Positions 32,062-44,767 of a DNA stretch of 64,000 nt are shown in pieces. Position 1 is the stretch's first letter. Each line of letters starts with the position of its first letter. The notes under the pieces are model-generated. The model made no database searches. It had not been told where the DNA came from and saw only the letters and a program-made list of their open reading frames with translations. Position numbers and translations under genes: made by a program. The DNA is from Antedon mediterranea (lineage: Eukaryota; Echinodermata; Crinoidea; Comatulida; Antedonidae): NCBI RefSeq assembly GCF_964355755.1, contig NC_092670.1, positions 12,275,201-12,339,200 on the forward strand, read 5' to 3'.

Positions 32062-32345
32062 ATGCACAGGCTTACTTTATTGGTTGTCTTTTTTCTGCCG
32101 TTTTTCGTCAGTACAATCGGTACATTCTATACTATTGAGCCTGGTCAGATTCTAGAAGGCTGGAGTTATGAATTAAAAGATATCAGTCGTGTAAGTTGTT
32201 TGCAAGTCTGTTCGAAGAAAACGTATTGCTGGTCGGTTAACTATAGCCCGAGAGATCGTGTTTGTCGAATCAGTAGACGTATACCTCAGGATGCGTCAGC
32301 TACTGTCAAGATAGTTCAAACGCCTGCATTTCTTTACATCGAAAA
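32062..32345 (+). CDS. intact signal-peptide plus PAN/apple exon (orphan)
   Basis: ATG 32062 opens a leader (MHRLTLLVVFFLPFFVSTIG), followed by a PAN/apple-like module with VSCLQVCSKKTYCWSVNYS and DRVCRIS. The exon ends ATCGAAAAG followed by GTGAGT, the same splice position as at 25504. No LINK exon is found downstream in the window. Instead, foldback-element fragments begin 12 bp after the donor. It may splice to nothing, or to a distant exon, and is probably a partial gene. Confidence 0.6.
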
Positions 32346-32353
32346 GGTGAGTA

Positions 32354-32450
32354 ACAAGGCCAACAGCCATCAGTCGCGTGCTAAAACGCTTAGTGATACC
32401 GGACCGACAGACAGACCGACACACCGACCGACATAGTGAACTATAGAATA
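32354..32450 (-). mobile_element. deleted foldback-type element fragment
   Basis: GGCCAACAGCCATCAGTCGCGTGCT-like 3' end sequence is fused to the CCGGACCGACAG microsatellite and CGACATAGTGAACTATAG 5' end. It is a miniature derivative of the family at 22478-24171. Confidence 0.7.
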
Positions 32451-32504
32451 AATTTTTTTAAATAAATTTTCAACAAATAAAAACTTGTAATTATAATGTA
32501 TATT

Positions 32505-32899
32505 AAGAAAAAATCACCGAGCATGAAAACCATATAATGTACTGTAAACTATATAATGAAAGTATTGGAAATAGAAAACGTGTTATAATATGAAAATACG
32601 TAAAAGAATATTGGTTTAAACTTAAGATGTTTTTCTGTTTCTCAAAGCTCAGCTCAGCAAACGTAAAAACTACTTTAGTAATCTGCTTGGTACAGGTATA
32701 AATTTCAGAAATAAGATATGTTTTGGTTAAATGTACAAATATTACAAGTAATATGTGTAATGTAACAGATTCCCTCATCTTTATCGTTTCAAATTAATTA
32801 ATTAAATTTCAGTATATCACCGGGCGGTTTAGAATTAATGTTCTTTGTCTGCTGTGTTTATATATATTTATATATATATATAGATTCATAAATAGATTC

Positions 32900-32957
<58 letters not shown>

Positions 32958-32985
32958 TTCATAAACATTCATTCATAAACATTCA

Positions 32986-33030
<45 letters not shown>

Positions 33031-33335
33031 ACCCGAAAAACTGTAATTTAAAGCTAAAAATAGTCAGTCAAAATGTTGGTTGGGTTTGTTGTTTTTTTAT
33101 ACGTTTTATACGTTATACGTTTGTGAAGAAATATTCTTGAAAAACGGGTAAAACTAAAGAAAAAAGTATTATATTACGGTTAAAATAAGGCCTACTGAAA
33201 ACCATATTTTAAAACAAATAATATACTATAAACATAATAATTTGTATTTTTATTTCTATTTTAAAGAATGTACACTTGTATTGTTAATCGATATATTTTG
33301 AGTATGCTTTCTTGAAAAAGAACATTGTAAATTAA
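32505..33335. other. AT-rich spacer with (AT)n microsatellites
   Basis: Two long TA runs occupy about 32862-32955 and 32990-33027. No gene seen. Confidence 0.6.
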
Positions 33336-33337
33336 AC

Positions 33338-33475
33338 AAGGCCAACAGCCATAAGTCGCGTGCTCTCAGAAAAAATGAACTTTCAAAAAGTAATGTACAT
33401 CAAAACAGTTCAGAAAGTACAGAAAAGCGATAAAACGCATAGTAATACCGGACCGACAGACCGACCGACCGACAT
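33338..33475 (-). mobile_element. second deleted foldback-type element fragment
   Basis: It has the same 3' end (AAGGCCAACAGCCATAAGTC then GCGTGCT) and the CCGGACCGACAGACCGACCG microsatellite end, with a short unrelated middle. A CCTTTCTCACAGA MITE abuts its right end. Confidence 0.7.
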
Positions 33476-33480
33476 AAGCC

Positions 33481-33617
33481 CCTTTCTCACAGATGTGCCT
33501 GCAATATACCGGTACAGTGCTGGCATCGTGCCGGTATCGTTACCGGCATATACCCATTCTCATCGGACTATCGTGCCGGAAATATAACCGGTATATACCG
33601 GCTTTCTGTGAGAAAGG
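33481..33617. mobile_element. 137-bp MITE with CCTTTCTCACAGA ends
   Basis: Perfect 13-bp inverted ends, CCTTTCTCACAGA and TCTGTGAGAAAGG. The interior is rich in ACCGG and GCCGGTAT words. Related GCCGG-rich sequence with a TTCTCACAGAA block occurs at 34080-34205. Confidence 0.75.
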
Positions 33618-34440
33618 AGTCGGGCATATTCGGCCAATAAAAAGTCTCTGACAAAATAATTATTGAGGGCGTCCTTTATTGTTATTATTTTTGTCTAGCG
33701 ATGATATGGCGGCGAATGTTAAGTTACAGATTATTATCTTCCTTTATAGCATATTTATGCAATACATGCTATGTACAGTATATTGTGCATATATTATACA
33801 GGTATAGCAATTAATTTGCCGTCATCGGCAATCTGTAAAACACCTTAGAAGGCTGTAGGCCTACAATTTACAAGGCGACGAAAGGTCACGCACCAACAAA
33901 CAAAGAGCTAATAATGGCCTAGCCTAGCGGCCTATATAGATTATGCTACAAATTTCTTCTTGTCCCCTTATTTTAAGCAGCTCTCTTATCTCATTATCCC
34001 TCCAGTTCCACATTATTATTGTTGAATAGGCGCCAAAGTGATACACTTGACTGCGCAAGGTGTCAAAGCCTCGACGGGGAACCCCGGAATATAACGGCAA
34101 TACGTTCTCACAGAATGCCCGTCTGGCATTGCGGGGAATATCCCTAGAATATTACTAGGTCTAAAGCAGGTCATGTCGATGCCGGCATGGTGCCGGTGTA
34201 AGATTGAATTGTGTCCAGCATTCAAAAGTGTCCGGGTGGACACTTTTCAGCATTGGATAGTGTCCAGTTGCATGTTTCAACGGGTTCGTGGGCGTTTTTC
34301 AACAATTTAATGCTGTCCGGCCCGTTTAATAATGTCTGACCCATGGATTGAAATGCGTCCACTATTAAATACTGTATCATACGTTTTATGATAGGTGGTT
34401 GTTTTTATCACGCCTGCACTTGTCTTGTCTTCTTTTAATA
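33618..34440. other. intergenic with a perfect hairpin
   Basis: No gene seen. AAAAGTGTCC and GGACACTTTT form a perfect 10-bp stem with a 4-nt loop at 34224-34247, within a region repeating GTGTCCAG words. Confidence 0.5.
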
Positions 34441-34449
34441 ACCAATAAT

Positions 34450-35945
34450 ACTTAATGATGCCAAACAAATTTTTTTTTCTAATTAAAGATCGCTTTGCCT
34501 AAACACCTCCAATTAGGGACCATTATATTATATGGTATGTGAAAAGACAAGAAGAATAAATAATTGTTAAGTATGTGACAAAAACAAGTAAATGAAGTGT
34601 TCCTCTTCCAATTAAAAATCACTTTACCTAAAACACCTCCAATTAGCGACCATTATATTATTTAGTATTAATAAAGCAAGAAGAATATATAGTTTTTAAT
34701 TATGTGACAAAAAACAAGTAATTGTACTGGACCTCTTTCAATAAAGGACCACTTTACTTAAAACAGCTCCAATTAGCGACCATTTTATTAATTGGTATGA
34801 GTAAAGACAATAATAATTAATAGTTTTAATTATGTGACAAAATTAAGTAACTGTACTGACTGGTCCGCTTCCAATTAAAGATCACTTTACTTTAAGACAC
34901 CTCAAATTAATGACCATTTTTATTAATTGGTATGAGTAAAGGCAAGATTAATTAATAGTTTAATTATGTGACAAAATTAAGTAAATGTACTGGTCCGCTT
35001 CCAATTAAAGGTCACTTTACTTTAAGACACCTCTAATTAGCGACCATTTTTATTAATTGGTAGAAGTAAATACAAGAAGAATACATAGTTTTAATTATGA
35101 TAGTGACAAAATTAAGTAACTGTACTAGTCCTCTTCCAGTTATAGATCACTTTACTTAAAGAAACCTCCAATTAGCGACCATTATATTATTTAGTATTAA
35201 TAAAGCAAGAAGAATATATAGTTATTAATTATGTGACAAAAACAAGTAATTGTACTGGCCCTCTTTCAATAAAGGACCACTTTACTTAAAACACCTCCAA
35301 TTAGCGACCATTTTATTAATTGGTATGAGTAAAGACAATAATAATTAATAGTTTTAATTATGTGACAAAATTAAGTAACTGTACTGACTGGTCCGCTTCC
35401 AATTAAAGATCACTTTACTTTAAGACACCTCTAATTAGTGACCATTTTTATCAATTGGTATGAGTAAAGGCAAGAATAATTAATAGTTTAATTATGTGAC
35501 AAAATTAAGTAAATGTACTGGTCCGCTTCCAATTAAAGGTCACTTTACTTTAAGACACCTCTAATTAGCGACCGTTATATTATTTTGTATGAATAAAGAC
35601 AAGAAGAAGAAATAGTTTATAATCATGTGATAAAAAACAAGTAATTGTACTGGTCCTCTTCCAATTAAAGATCACTTCAATTTAAACACTTCCATTTAGC
35701 GACCGTTTTATTATTTTGTATGAGTACAGACAAGAGGAATAAATAGTTTATAATCATGTGATAAAAAACAAGTAATTGTACTGGTCCTCTTCCAATTAAA
35801 GATCACTTTACTTTAATACACTTCCAATTAGCGACCGTTTTATTATTTTGTACGAGCACAGACAAGAGGAATAAATAGTTTATAATCATGTGATTAAAAA
35901 CAAGTAATTGTACTGGTCCTCTTCCAATTAAAGATCACTTTACTG
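34450..35945 (+). repeat. about 130-bp satellite, 11-12 monomers
   Basis: Monomers recur every about 130 bp and carry TTCCAATTAAAGATCACTTT, CACCTCCAATTAGCGACCAT, ATAGTTTTAATTATGTGACA and GTAA.TGTACTGG blocks. The copies differ by substitutions and small indels. No coding potential. Possible centromeric or dispersed satellite. Confidence 0.85.
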
Positions 35946-36240
35946 TAAGAATAACAAATAATAATAACAGGATTTTTATAGCACACATACCACAGAGTGC
36001 TCAAGGCGCATTAAAAAAAAAAATAATAAAAACAAATCATACAACTCTCCCGGTCCCGAGAGCCGCTGTTTTGAGGTTGACCTGACAATTGTGGCAATTA
36101 CCAATTGGGACATTACCCTTGTTGGACATCTGGTAAAAATAAATACTGATTATCCTGCCACTTTAGTACACAAAACGATAAATAAAAAAAAATAATACAA
36201 CTTGTAGCATTCCATTTAAACACAGTAGGCCCTGTTCAAA
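35946..36240. repeat. dispersed repeat fragment (TTTATAGCACAC type)
   Basis: Contains GGATTTTTATAGCACACATACCACAGAGTGCTCAAGGCGC-type sequence (given in part), resembling a common dispersed short repeat. No gene. Confidence 0.3.
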
Positions 36241-36255
36241 AGAGGGTTTCTTTTC

Positions 36256-36727
36256 TGCGAGTTGCGAGTTGCGAGTTGGAAAATGCGAGTTGCGAGTTGG
36301 AAAATGCGAGTTGCGAGTTGGAAAATGCGAGTTGCGGGTCGGAAAATGCGAGTTGCGGGTCGGGAAGTGCGAGTTGCGGGTCGGAAAGTGCGAGTTGCGA
36401 GTCGGGAAATGCGAGTTGCGGGTCGGAAAGTGCGAGTTGCGGGTCGGAAAGTGCGAGTTGCGGGTCGGAAAGTGCGAGTTGCGGGTCGGAAAGTGCGAGT
36501 TGCGGGTTGGAAAATGCGAGTTGCGAGTCGGAAAATGCGAGTTGCGGGTCGGAAAATGCGAGTTGCGGGTCGGAAAATGCGAGTTGCGAGTCGGAAAATG
36601 CGAGTTGCGGGTTGGAAAATGCGAGTTGCGGGTTGGAAAATGCGAGTTGCGGGTCGGAAAATGCGAGTTGCGGGTCAGAAAATGCGAGTTGCGGGTCGGA
36701 AAATGTGAGTTGCGGGTCGGAAATTGC
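36256..36727 (+). repeat. 21-bp minisatellite, about 22 units
   Basis: Units are GCGAGTTGCGGGTCGGAAAA plus T, with A/G and C/T variants. As 21 is a multiple of 3, all frames stay open and give spurious 7-residue repeat proteins on both strands. The same unit in inverse orientation is at 42345-42690. Confidence 0.9.
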
Positions 36728-36779
36728 AAAAATAATTTTTCAAGGAGGTCGTACCATCCAAAAAAATAATACATGAACC

Positions 36780-38040
36780 AAACAATCAGTAAATAAATTA
36801 CAATTTAAATTTTGTTTAGTTTTTTTGGTTGAAATGAACTTATTTTGTATTTCAACACAAAACAATTATGTTATTGATACTTTATATTTTGAAATAATAT
36901 AATTGTAAATATAGTAGATTAAAGTTATTATTTAATTTGTTTGCAATTACTGATAATGATACAATTACTAATAATGATACAATAAATTATGTACATGTAT
37001 TTTTGCCTTGTTAAATGAGAAAATAATAATAAATTGGTAAGAAAAACTCACATTAAAAAGTACAGTTTGTATTGTTTACAGTATTTAGGTAAGATGATTA
37101 ATGATGATTAAAAACAGACATGATGGTTGGAGTCATTAGTACTACTTTGTGTAAAGCAGATCCCATAAACAGCGCAAGGAAACACATACCATACCTACAG
37201 ATAATGGTCAAATTTTCAAAGCTATATTATTTTCTTAGAATCATAGTCAATTCTTTATGTTTATAATATTTTTTTGTTAAACATTTTCAGACAAACTGTC
37301 CATAGATACATATAAATACATATGAATACAAAAAAAAAGAGAAGAAATACACAGTTTATTATGTGTAACACCCATCAGCAAATCATGGAGAGGACCAATT
37401 AATGTATCTATTGAAATATAGTGCATCTCTCCAATTAAAATACATTCTGGAATCTAACCATATATTCATAATCTACATTTTGTTTGCTTTTCATAATTTT
37501 GGAAAGAAGACTGTAAATTGTCAACCTAAAAAATTCATAAGAAGATGGAATATTGTTTTCTACAAATAATTTTCTCTGACTTAGATATCGGATTGTCAAC
37601 AACAACATGCGGAATAAACACAAATACATGCTTTAGTATGTACACGTACAGTAGAGTAGGCATCTGTCAAATGTACTATGTGTATTTAAAGTAACTTTAG
37701 CAGGGTACAGATTTAAATACTGAAATCACTGGTTTGTTTTTAGAGAAAATATAACTTATAACTAAGATAATTCAAATTTACTTGAATTGAATTGTTGAAT
37801 TTAGGTGACAATAATCATTGATCTGCGCCCACAATTACATAGGAGAAGGAATTATTATTACTTATATACAGTATTGTTTGATGAAATGTGTGATACATTA
37901 GGTGAAATGAAGTTGTATTTTAGTTGTTGTTCAACGCGATGATCAAATATACAACACTTTTTAATTTTAATTTTTTATTTGATTATGTTTTTCCTTTGTA
38001 ATGTATTATATATAATATATATATGATGAAATAAAAAAAA
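36780..38040. other. intergenic, nothing recognised
   Basis: AT-rich, no coding block or clear repeat unit. Confidence 0.5.
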
Positions 38041-38041
38041 A

Positions 38042-39618
38042 CTAGATTTGAACTCGTCACTTTGACGAGTTCGGGTTATCCGCGCAAACGCAACATGCAC
38101 ATACGTTTAAAATATATGAACGCCGATAATTATTATGCCATCCTATGACATGAATTAAATATGTTTACAGTGCTGAATTGTACCTATTTTGTAGCATACA
38201 TCATATTACAGTGTTTACAGAATACACTGTATATGTTATATACAGTGAAGCATAGACGGAATTACGAGACCCATCTTTTAAATCTAATTATTAACACGAT
38301 GACTTCATCAAATTGACATATAAAAACAACAATTTTAGAAGATAATTATCTAATTAATTACATTAATACAAATTTGAAAAATTTTGGGCACGTAAAAGTG
38401 AGATGCGCTCTCGTTTAAACGCAATGAACTTTTACGCAAGAGGTGAAAATACGACTTTTTTTATTCAATTGGCCATATGATGACGTCACAACATCTGATT
38501 GGCAAAATGTTCACATGATTTCGTATCTACAATCCAATAGCTTCCAGAAAACGTTTTAATCATGATTATCACTTTTTATTCAGACGAGCTATAACAGAGT
38601 AAAATTTACTGTAAAGATGAAAATAAATGACCCACGTTATTTACATTTTTAGACATGATGCCGTCATAACAATTAACATATTTTTATCTCATGCGAAAGA
38701 TAATTGATTGACGTAGACAATAATAAAATCTCGGGGGAAATGGAATTCGTATGAGCGAGATGCGCTTTGTTGAATGTGATGAGCAATAACGAAATAGACA
38801 AAAATCCTATATTTTATATTCGAGTGGCCATATGATGACGTCACAATGTCCGGTTAGCCATTTTCATGCATGATTTGATATCTACAACTCATCTACTTCC
38901 AGAATCTGAAATTTTAAAAATGTTCACCACGGAGTTTAGAATCTATGACAGTTTAAAAAAAGGCATAATTTTGACAAATTTTTGAACTTTTTCATCAAAA
39001 ATGCGCGCAAATTGTTTAATTCTACGTGCTCGTATGACGTGATTTTAAGTCGAAATTGATTTAAAATTGATCAATTTACTAGAAAAGGCTGAAAAAACAA
39101 AAATCAAGCAAAAAAAAGATGTTTTTGCGCTATGTGCGCACGCGCGCGTAAAAAAATTGCGCACGCGTGGGAATTTTTGAAATGCTCAAAATGACATGAA
39201 ACGCGTAGAAAGTTGATTAGAAATTGATTTTTCGCATTTTGAAATTTCAAACGCGCGTGCGCGCGTAACCTTTTGTGAAACATGCCATTTTTAATCCATA
39301 GAAAGTTTGCGCATGATATTACTTAAATTTACACAAAGTTTCAATACAAAATGACTTTTGGTTTTTAATCTATGATCAATCATTGAAATTCATAAAATCG
39401 CGCGTAACTTACGCTGCGCAACTCTAAATTCATTAAAAAAAGTTTCTTGCACATCTACAGCTACAGGGCAATCTTTTGACAAAGTTAAACAATTTTATGT
39501 TAACCAGAATTAGAGATATGCCACCAACAAAATTCGGGGAAAGAAAGAAGAATAACATAGAAAAAAAAAAAAAAGATCCTGACAATAACAAGGGGTTATC
39601 CGCCAAGTGCGGATAACC
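38042..39618 (-). mobile_element. Helitron-like non-autonomous element, inverted copy (1577 bp)
   Basis: On the minus strand it starts with a palindrome (GGTTATCCGC, 5-nt loop, GCGGATAACC). It ends with GCGGATAACC, then a hairpin (AACTCGTCA and TGACGAGTT, 3-nt loop), CAAAT and CTAG. It is preceded and followed by T. The hairpin a few bases before CTAG matches the CTRR rule of Helitrons. Body sequence is homologous to the array at 43105-50465. No ORF of note. Confidence 0.7.
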
Positions 39619-39639
39619 AAAAAAAAAAATATATATATA

Positions 39640-40500
39640 CAACACACTAAGAATGTAAAATTAAACTGTACATTTTGTATTGCAAGTGAAAAGATGCAGT
39701 AGAGTCGCATATAAAAAAACACTTGATCCTCAAATAAATGAATACACAGAATACATTAGAAAGTACTGGAATCAACACAGTGTTGCTTGCTTATGAATTG
39801 GTTAAACTGACTGATTAAATGAGGAGATTGCACCCTTATTTATATCTTATTGATATATGGGGGTGTCAATTATGACTTCATCGCATAACTTAGAGATGAG
39901 AATAGTTAGTTTTTAGATGAAACTTAAATGACATCATCATCTTTAAGAAGAAATTATAGATGACATCATACCAACTTTAAGTCACAATCCCTTATTTGGT
40001 ATAGTACACAACAAGTGTCCATGACAGGTAAATGTCATAACATAATGGGCCCTTTGGGAGTACCTAGTACAAAAGTCTGCATAGTGTAGTGCTGACTTAT
40101 ACAAGTAATAATATGTTAACAATTATATGAAAATGATTGTGTAAATAATAAAGTTAAAAGTAAAGTCTAAAAGTAAAAATGCATTAAAAATCATGTGGTG
40201 GGCTAAACTGTCAGGCTTCTTATATTTATTAGTAGGTAGCAGACACAAATCTACAATGTGGACCTTTATCAAAGCAGTCATTAATTGTTTTAGTAAAAGA
40301 TACCTGCCCCAGGGTGTGAGTTGGAGACCATGATGAAGAATTCATTATCTTTTAAACCTACCACCAACCCCACCTCAGCTCCTCCTCCCAACCAAGATCC
40401 ACATACCATACATCCCTGAGATGGTTCAAATGTAGTAAATTTTAAATCAGATTATTTGATACAACATTACCTCTAAATGCCAGTATTTCCTTATACATGA
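39640..40500. other. intergenic, nothing recognised
   Basis: No coding block or repeat unit recognised. Confidence 0.45.
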
Positions 40501-40517
40501 ACATTCAAACAAACAAA

Positions 40518-40915
40518 AATAAGCGAGTTAAAAAAAATCTGCGAGTTAAAAAAAATCTGCGAGTAAAAAAAAAATCTGCGAGTTAAAAAAAATCTGCGAG
40601 TTAACAAAAAATCTGCGAGTTAACAAAAAATCTGCGAGTTAAAAAAAATCTGCGAGTTAAAAAAAATTTGCGAGTTAAAAAAAAATCTGCGAGTTAAAAA
40701 AAAATCTGCGAGTTAAAAAAAAATCTGCGAGTTAAAAAAAATTTGCGAGTTTAAAAAAAATCTGCGAGTTAAAAAAAAATCTGCGAGTTAAAAAAAAATC
40801 TGCGAGTTAAAAAAAATTTGCGAGTTAAAAAAAAATCTGCGAGTTAAAAAAAAATCTGCGAGTTAAAGACAAATCTGCCAGTTACAAAACAAATCTGCCA
40901 GTTACAAAACAAATG
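40518..40915 (+). repeat. 18/19-bp minisatellite
   Basis: About 21 units of TGCGAGTTAAAAAAAATC with variable A-run length. The last units change to TGCCAGTTACAAAACAAA. It shares the core TGCGAGTT with the 21-bp minisatellites on either side. Confidence 0.9.
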
Positions 40916-41671
40916 CTTGATTTAAAAACATAAATGTTATATATTTATCAGTTATAATTGGATAACCCTTCTCTTTTAACATTTTGGTGAGCCACTTCAG
41001 TGTTCATTTCGATTTTTAATCTTTTGGATTTTGAACTCTTTACTTTGTTTTGTTTTTGTCTGATGAAATAAATGAAAAAATATACATATTTGAAAATTCT
41101 TACTCTGTTTATATATATATATGTGTGTGTGGGTGGGGGGGGGGGGGTGGTATTAAGGTGGCACATAAGGAGATACTGGCATGTTTGCATTAGTAGTTAT
41201 TATTTGTTTTTTGTACTAAAAACAAGTTAAATTAAATCAATGGCAATCACATAGATAAAAGAAGATAAAAGTAAGAGATAAACTGGTCACTCATCTGCAA
41301 ACAATAATAAATCAAAAGGTATTATATTCCATTTTAAATTACTTGAGATTGTTTTACAATGGACCTAAGAGAGTCCTCCCAACCAACACCAACTCCTTCA
41401 AATGTAGTAAATTTTAAATCAAAGTAGATTATTTTGATACCTCACTACCTTAAATGCATGCCAGTATCTCCTTATATGCACACTTTACCCTGCACCCTTA
41501 AAAAGCTTCTGTCCATCCATGTACAAATTCCGGTTATCACTATCATCACTTTATCTCTCTTCTACCAGAGAAAATCCAGAAGAATAGTGTTCAGAACATT
41601 CAGAATACAGATACAGGTAGCGGACTGCACTAAACACTTTAAGCATGTCAAAACACGGGTGTTTCGAAACT

Positions 41672-41878
41672 AGAGACCCGAGACCAGAGACCAGAGACCC
41701 GAGACCCTATACGAAAAGGGAGACCCCACTATACGAAAAGGGAGACTCCACTATACGAAAATGGAGACCCCAATATACGAAAAGGGAGACCCCACTATAC
41801 GAAAAGGGAGACCCAAATATACGAAAAGGGAGACCCAAATATACGAAAAGGGAGACCTAAATATACGAAAAGGGGTTG
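41672..41878 (+). repeat. GAGACC short repeat and 22-bp minisatellite
   Basis: An 8-bp GAGACCCG/A repeat (41672-41706) leads into about eight 22-bp units of TATACGAAAAGGGAGACCCC plus two bases. All frames are spuriously open. Confidence 0.85.
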
Positions 41879-42344
41879 TATGGGGTTAAATCATATGTTA
41901 CGGGCTCTTGGCCTATACTCATCTCGTGGAGTTTTTGCCTGAGAAACAGTGTTTCTTCACCAAGTGAATCTAATCTAGGCCTACCTCCAGTGCTTAGCCT
42001 AGAACTGTAGTAAGCACTGACTTAACTAAAACATAAACAAGTTGAGCATTCAGAAACAAATAATGCTAAAGTGAATAATAAAAAAATATTGTAAGCAGTG
42101 TTAAGAAAATAATTAAATTTCTTGCCATTGTCATTATATGCCACAATAGGTTAATTTTGGTGATCATCCTACACTATGTACAGAGTCTACACACCTGGGT
42201 GGGTTGTATCATGTCGCACTGGTTGCACATATGCGAGCAAAAATGCAGATCAAATATAATGATTAATTGTTTCATATCACATGCTCAAGCAATTTGTTTC
42301 TAACATCCACAATACAACCCACTCTATTTTGTTTAGGTAGGACT

Positions 42345-42690
42345 GGTGTATTTGACCAGCAACTCGCGTTTTTTGACCAGCAACTCGCGTTTTTTGACCC
42401 GCAACTTGCGTTTTTTGACCCGCAACTCGCATTTTTCGACCCGCAACTCGCGTTTTCCGACCCGCAACTCGCGTTTTCCGACCCGCAACTCGCGTTTTCC
42501 GACCCGCAACTCGCGTTTTCCGACTCGCAACTCGCACTTTTCGACTCGCAACTCGCACTTTCCGACTCGCAACTCGCACTTTCCGACTCGCAACTCGCAC
42601 TTTCCGACTCGCAACTCGCACTTTCCGACTCGCAACTCGCACTTTCCGACTCGCAACTCGCACTTTCCGACTCGCAACTCGCAACTTGCA
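42345..42690 (-). repeat. 21-bp minisatellite, inverse orientation, about 16 units
   Basis: Same unit as 36256-36727 on the opposite strand (CGCAACTCGCGTTTTCCGAC and variants). Variants are ordered: TTGACCAG at the left, CCGACCCG in the middle, CCGACTCG at the right. Confidence 0.9.
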
Positions 42691-42739
42691 TTGAAGTAAC
42701 ACTCACACCTGCTAGTGTAGAAAAGTCAAATCCACCCAT

Positions 42740-43104
42740 ATAATAAAACCTAGAACTAGCTAATGATGTAGAAACACCAACAGTTTATTTATCAAATAAA
42801 AATCAACATTATACTCATGTACAACTCAACAGGTAATGTAGTAACGAAAATTGCCTCACAGCTAATCTAGTTAATATCGCCAGCTAATAAAATATTATAT
42901 ATTTTACAAACCTAAATGTCTAAATCATGTGCAAATGTATTTCTCTACTTGCCGTCAGTCTATCCACCTCTCGTAAGTGATCGGCTTTCAAAACTTAGCA
43001 CTCTGATCGTAAGCAACCACCCTTGTTAGCGACCACCTTTAATATTTAAAAGGGACTACCTCTGTTAAAGGACCGCTTCTCACAATGGACAACCTCCTGA
43101 AGGG
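42740..43104. other. intergenic
   Basis: No gene. GCGACCACC and AAAGGACC words at 43025-43080 recall the 130-bp satellite. Confidence 0.4.
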
Positions 43105-43231
43105 GTAAGTTCAGGTCATAATGCTAACGTGAACACTTCCTTTTGTCCTCAACCTATCCCCTTAATGTTAATGTTGCACCACTTGCGCGGCGGATAACCA
43201 AACTCGTCAAAGTGACGAGTTACATGTCTAG
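43105..43231 (+). mobile_element. Helitron-like element, 3' end only
   Basis: Matches the last 127 bp of the next unit and ends with GCGGATAACC, the AACTCGTCA/TGACGAGTT hairpin, ACATGT and CTAG. Confidence 0.65.
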
Positions 43232-44756
43232 TTTTTCTTCTTTCTTTCTGTATGATTTTTGTGTAACGCTTTTCTCTAAAACTTGCAAACATAACATTTT
43301 GTTACCTATGTTAACATTTTGACATTTATGTAACGTCGTCAAGCGAAGCTTTTCATGATGTTTACAATTGCGCAACGTGACGTACGCGCGATTTAACGAT
43401 TTTCTCGTATTTAACATATGTCGAAAACCAAATAACATTTTAAAGTGAAACTTTGCAAAAGTTTAATTTATATCATGCGCTAACTTTCTGTTGAAAAAAA
43501 ATTGCGTGTTTTACACAAAGTTATGCGCGCACGCGCATTTAAAATTTCAAAATGCGCAAAATTAATTTATAATCAACTTTCTACGCGTTTCATGTCGTTT
43601 TAAGCATGTCAAAAATTCCCACGCGTGCGCACATTTTTACGTGTGCGGTGCGCACGTAGCATGGAAAACGATTTTTTTTCGCGTGATTTATGTTTTTCCA
43701 GCTTTTTCTAGTAATTTTACCAAATTTTAAACAATTTCGACTTAAAGATACGTCATACGAGCACGTCGAATTGGACAATTTGCGCGCGTTTTTTATGAAA
43801 ATGTTAAAAAATTCGTTTAAAATATGCCTTTTTTTAAACAGTCGTAATTTCTAAACTAGAAGGTCAACTTTTTGTGGATGGGATATTCTAGAAGTAGATG
43901 AGTTGTAGATATCGGATCAGGTATTAATATGGCTAACCGGACATTTTGACGTCATCATATGGCCACGCGAATATAAAATTTAGGATTTTTGTATCTTTCG
44001 TCATAGCTCATCACATTGAATAGAGCGCATCTCCACTTATCCGTTTTCCATTTTCACCCCGATTTTGACATTGTCTAGGTCAATCAACTATCTTTCGCAT
44101 GAGTTAAAAATATTTTAATTTTTTTGACGTCATCATGCCTAAAAATTAAAATCACGTGTGGCAGTAATTTCATCTTTACAGTAAATTTTAATCTGTTATA
44201 GCTCGTAAGAATAAAATGTGATAATCACGATTAAAACTTTTTCTGGAAGCTATTGGATTGTAGATACGAAATTATGTAAAAATGTTGCCAATCGGATGTT
44301 GTGACGTCATCATATGGCCAGTTAAATAAAAAAGGTCGTATTTTCATCTTTTGCGTCATAATTCATTACATTTAAAAGAGCGCGCATCAATATTTCACGT
44401 ATTCAAATTTCTTCTACACGTTAATACGTTGTTGCTGAGATAATTTGCTTTCGGAATTACTACCTTCGCGTTTCATTTTAAAACCGTCAACATGTTAAAA
44501 ATTGCAATAAATAGCGGGTCCCGTAATTTCACCTATTCTACACTGTATGTGATATGGATACAGATTATACTGTGTATACTATATATGGATTTAAATAATA
44601 AAATTCAGCAATAACAACATATCATATTCTTCAGTTCAGGTCATAATGCCAACGTGAACACTTCCTTTTGTCCTCAACCTATCCCCTTAATGTTAATTTT
44701 TCACCACTTGCGCGGCGGATAACCAAACTCGTCAAAGTGACGAGTTACATGTCTAG
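43232..44756 (+). mobile_element. Helitron-like element, array unit 1
   Basis: Starts directly after the CTAG of the preceding 3' end, in its T-rich 5' region (the 5' palindrome is missing). It ends hairpin-ACATGT-CTAG. Contains three TGACGTCA sites and the ACGTCATACGAGCACGT motif at about 43750. No coding. Confidence 0.7.
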
Positions 44757-44767
44757 TTAAATTCTAG

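Noticed and set aside
36163-36776. Repeat proteins with FPTRNSH, CELRVGK or ENASCEL units
   Set aside because: They are translations of a 21-bp minisatellite, open in many frames on both strands, with no codon bias for one frame.
40518-40915. CRISPR-like array
   Set aside because: The units are direct tandem repeats with no unique spacers, in a eukaryotic genome.
42267-42743. Repeat proteins on both strands
   Set aside because: The same 21-bp minisatellite in inverse orientation.
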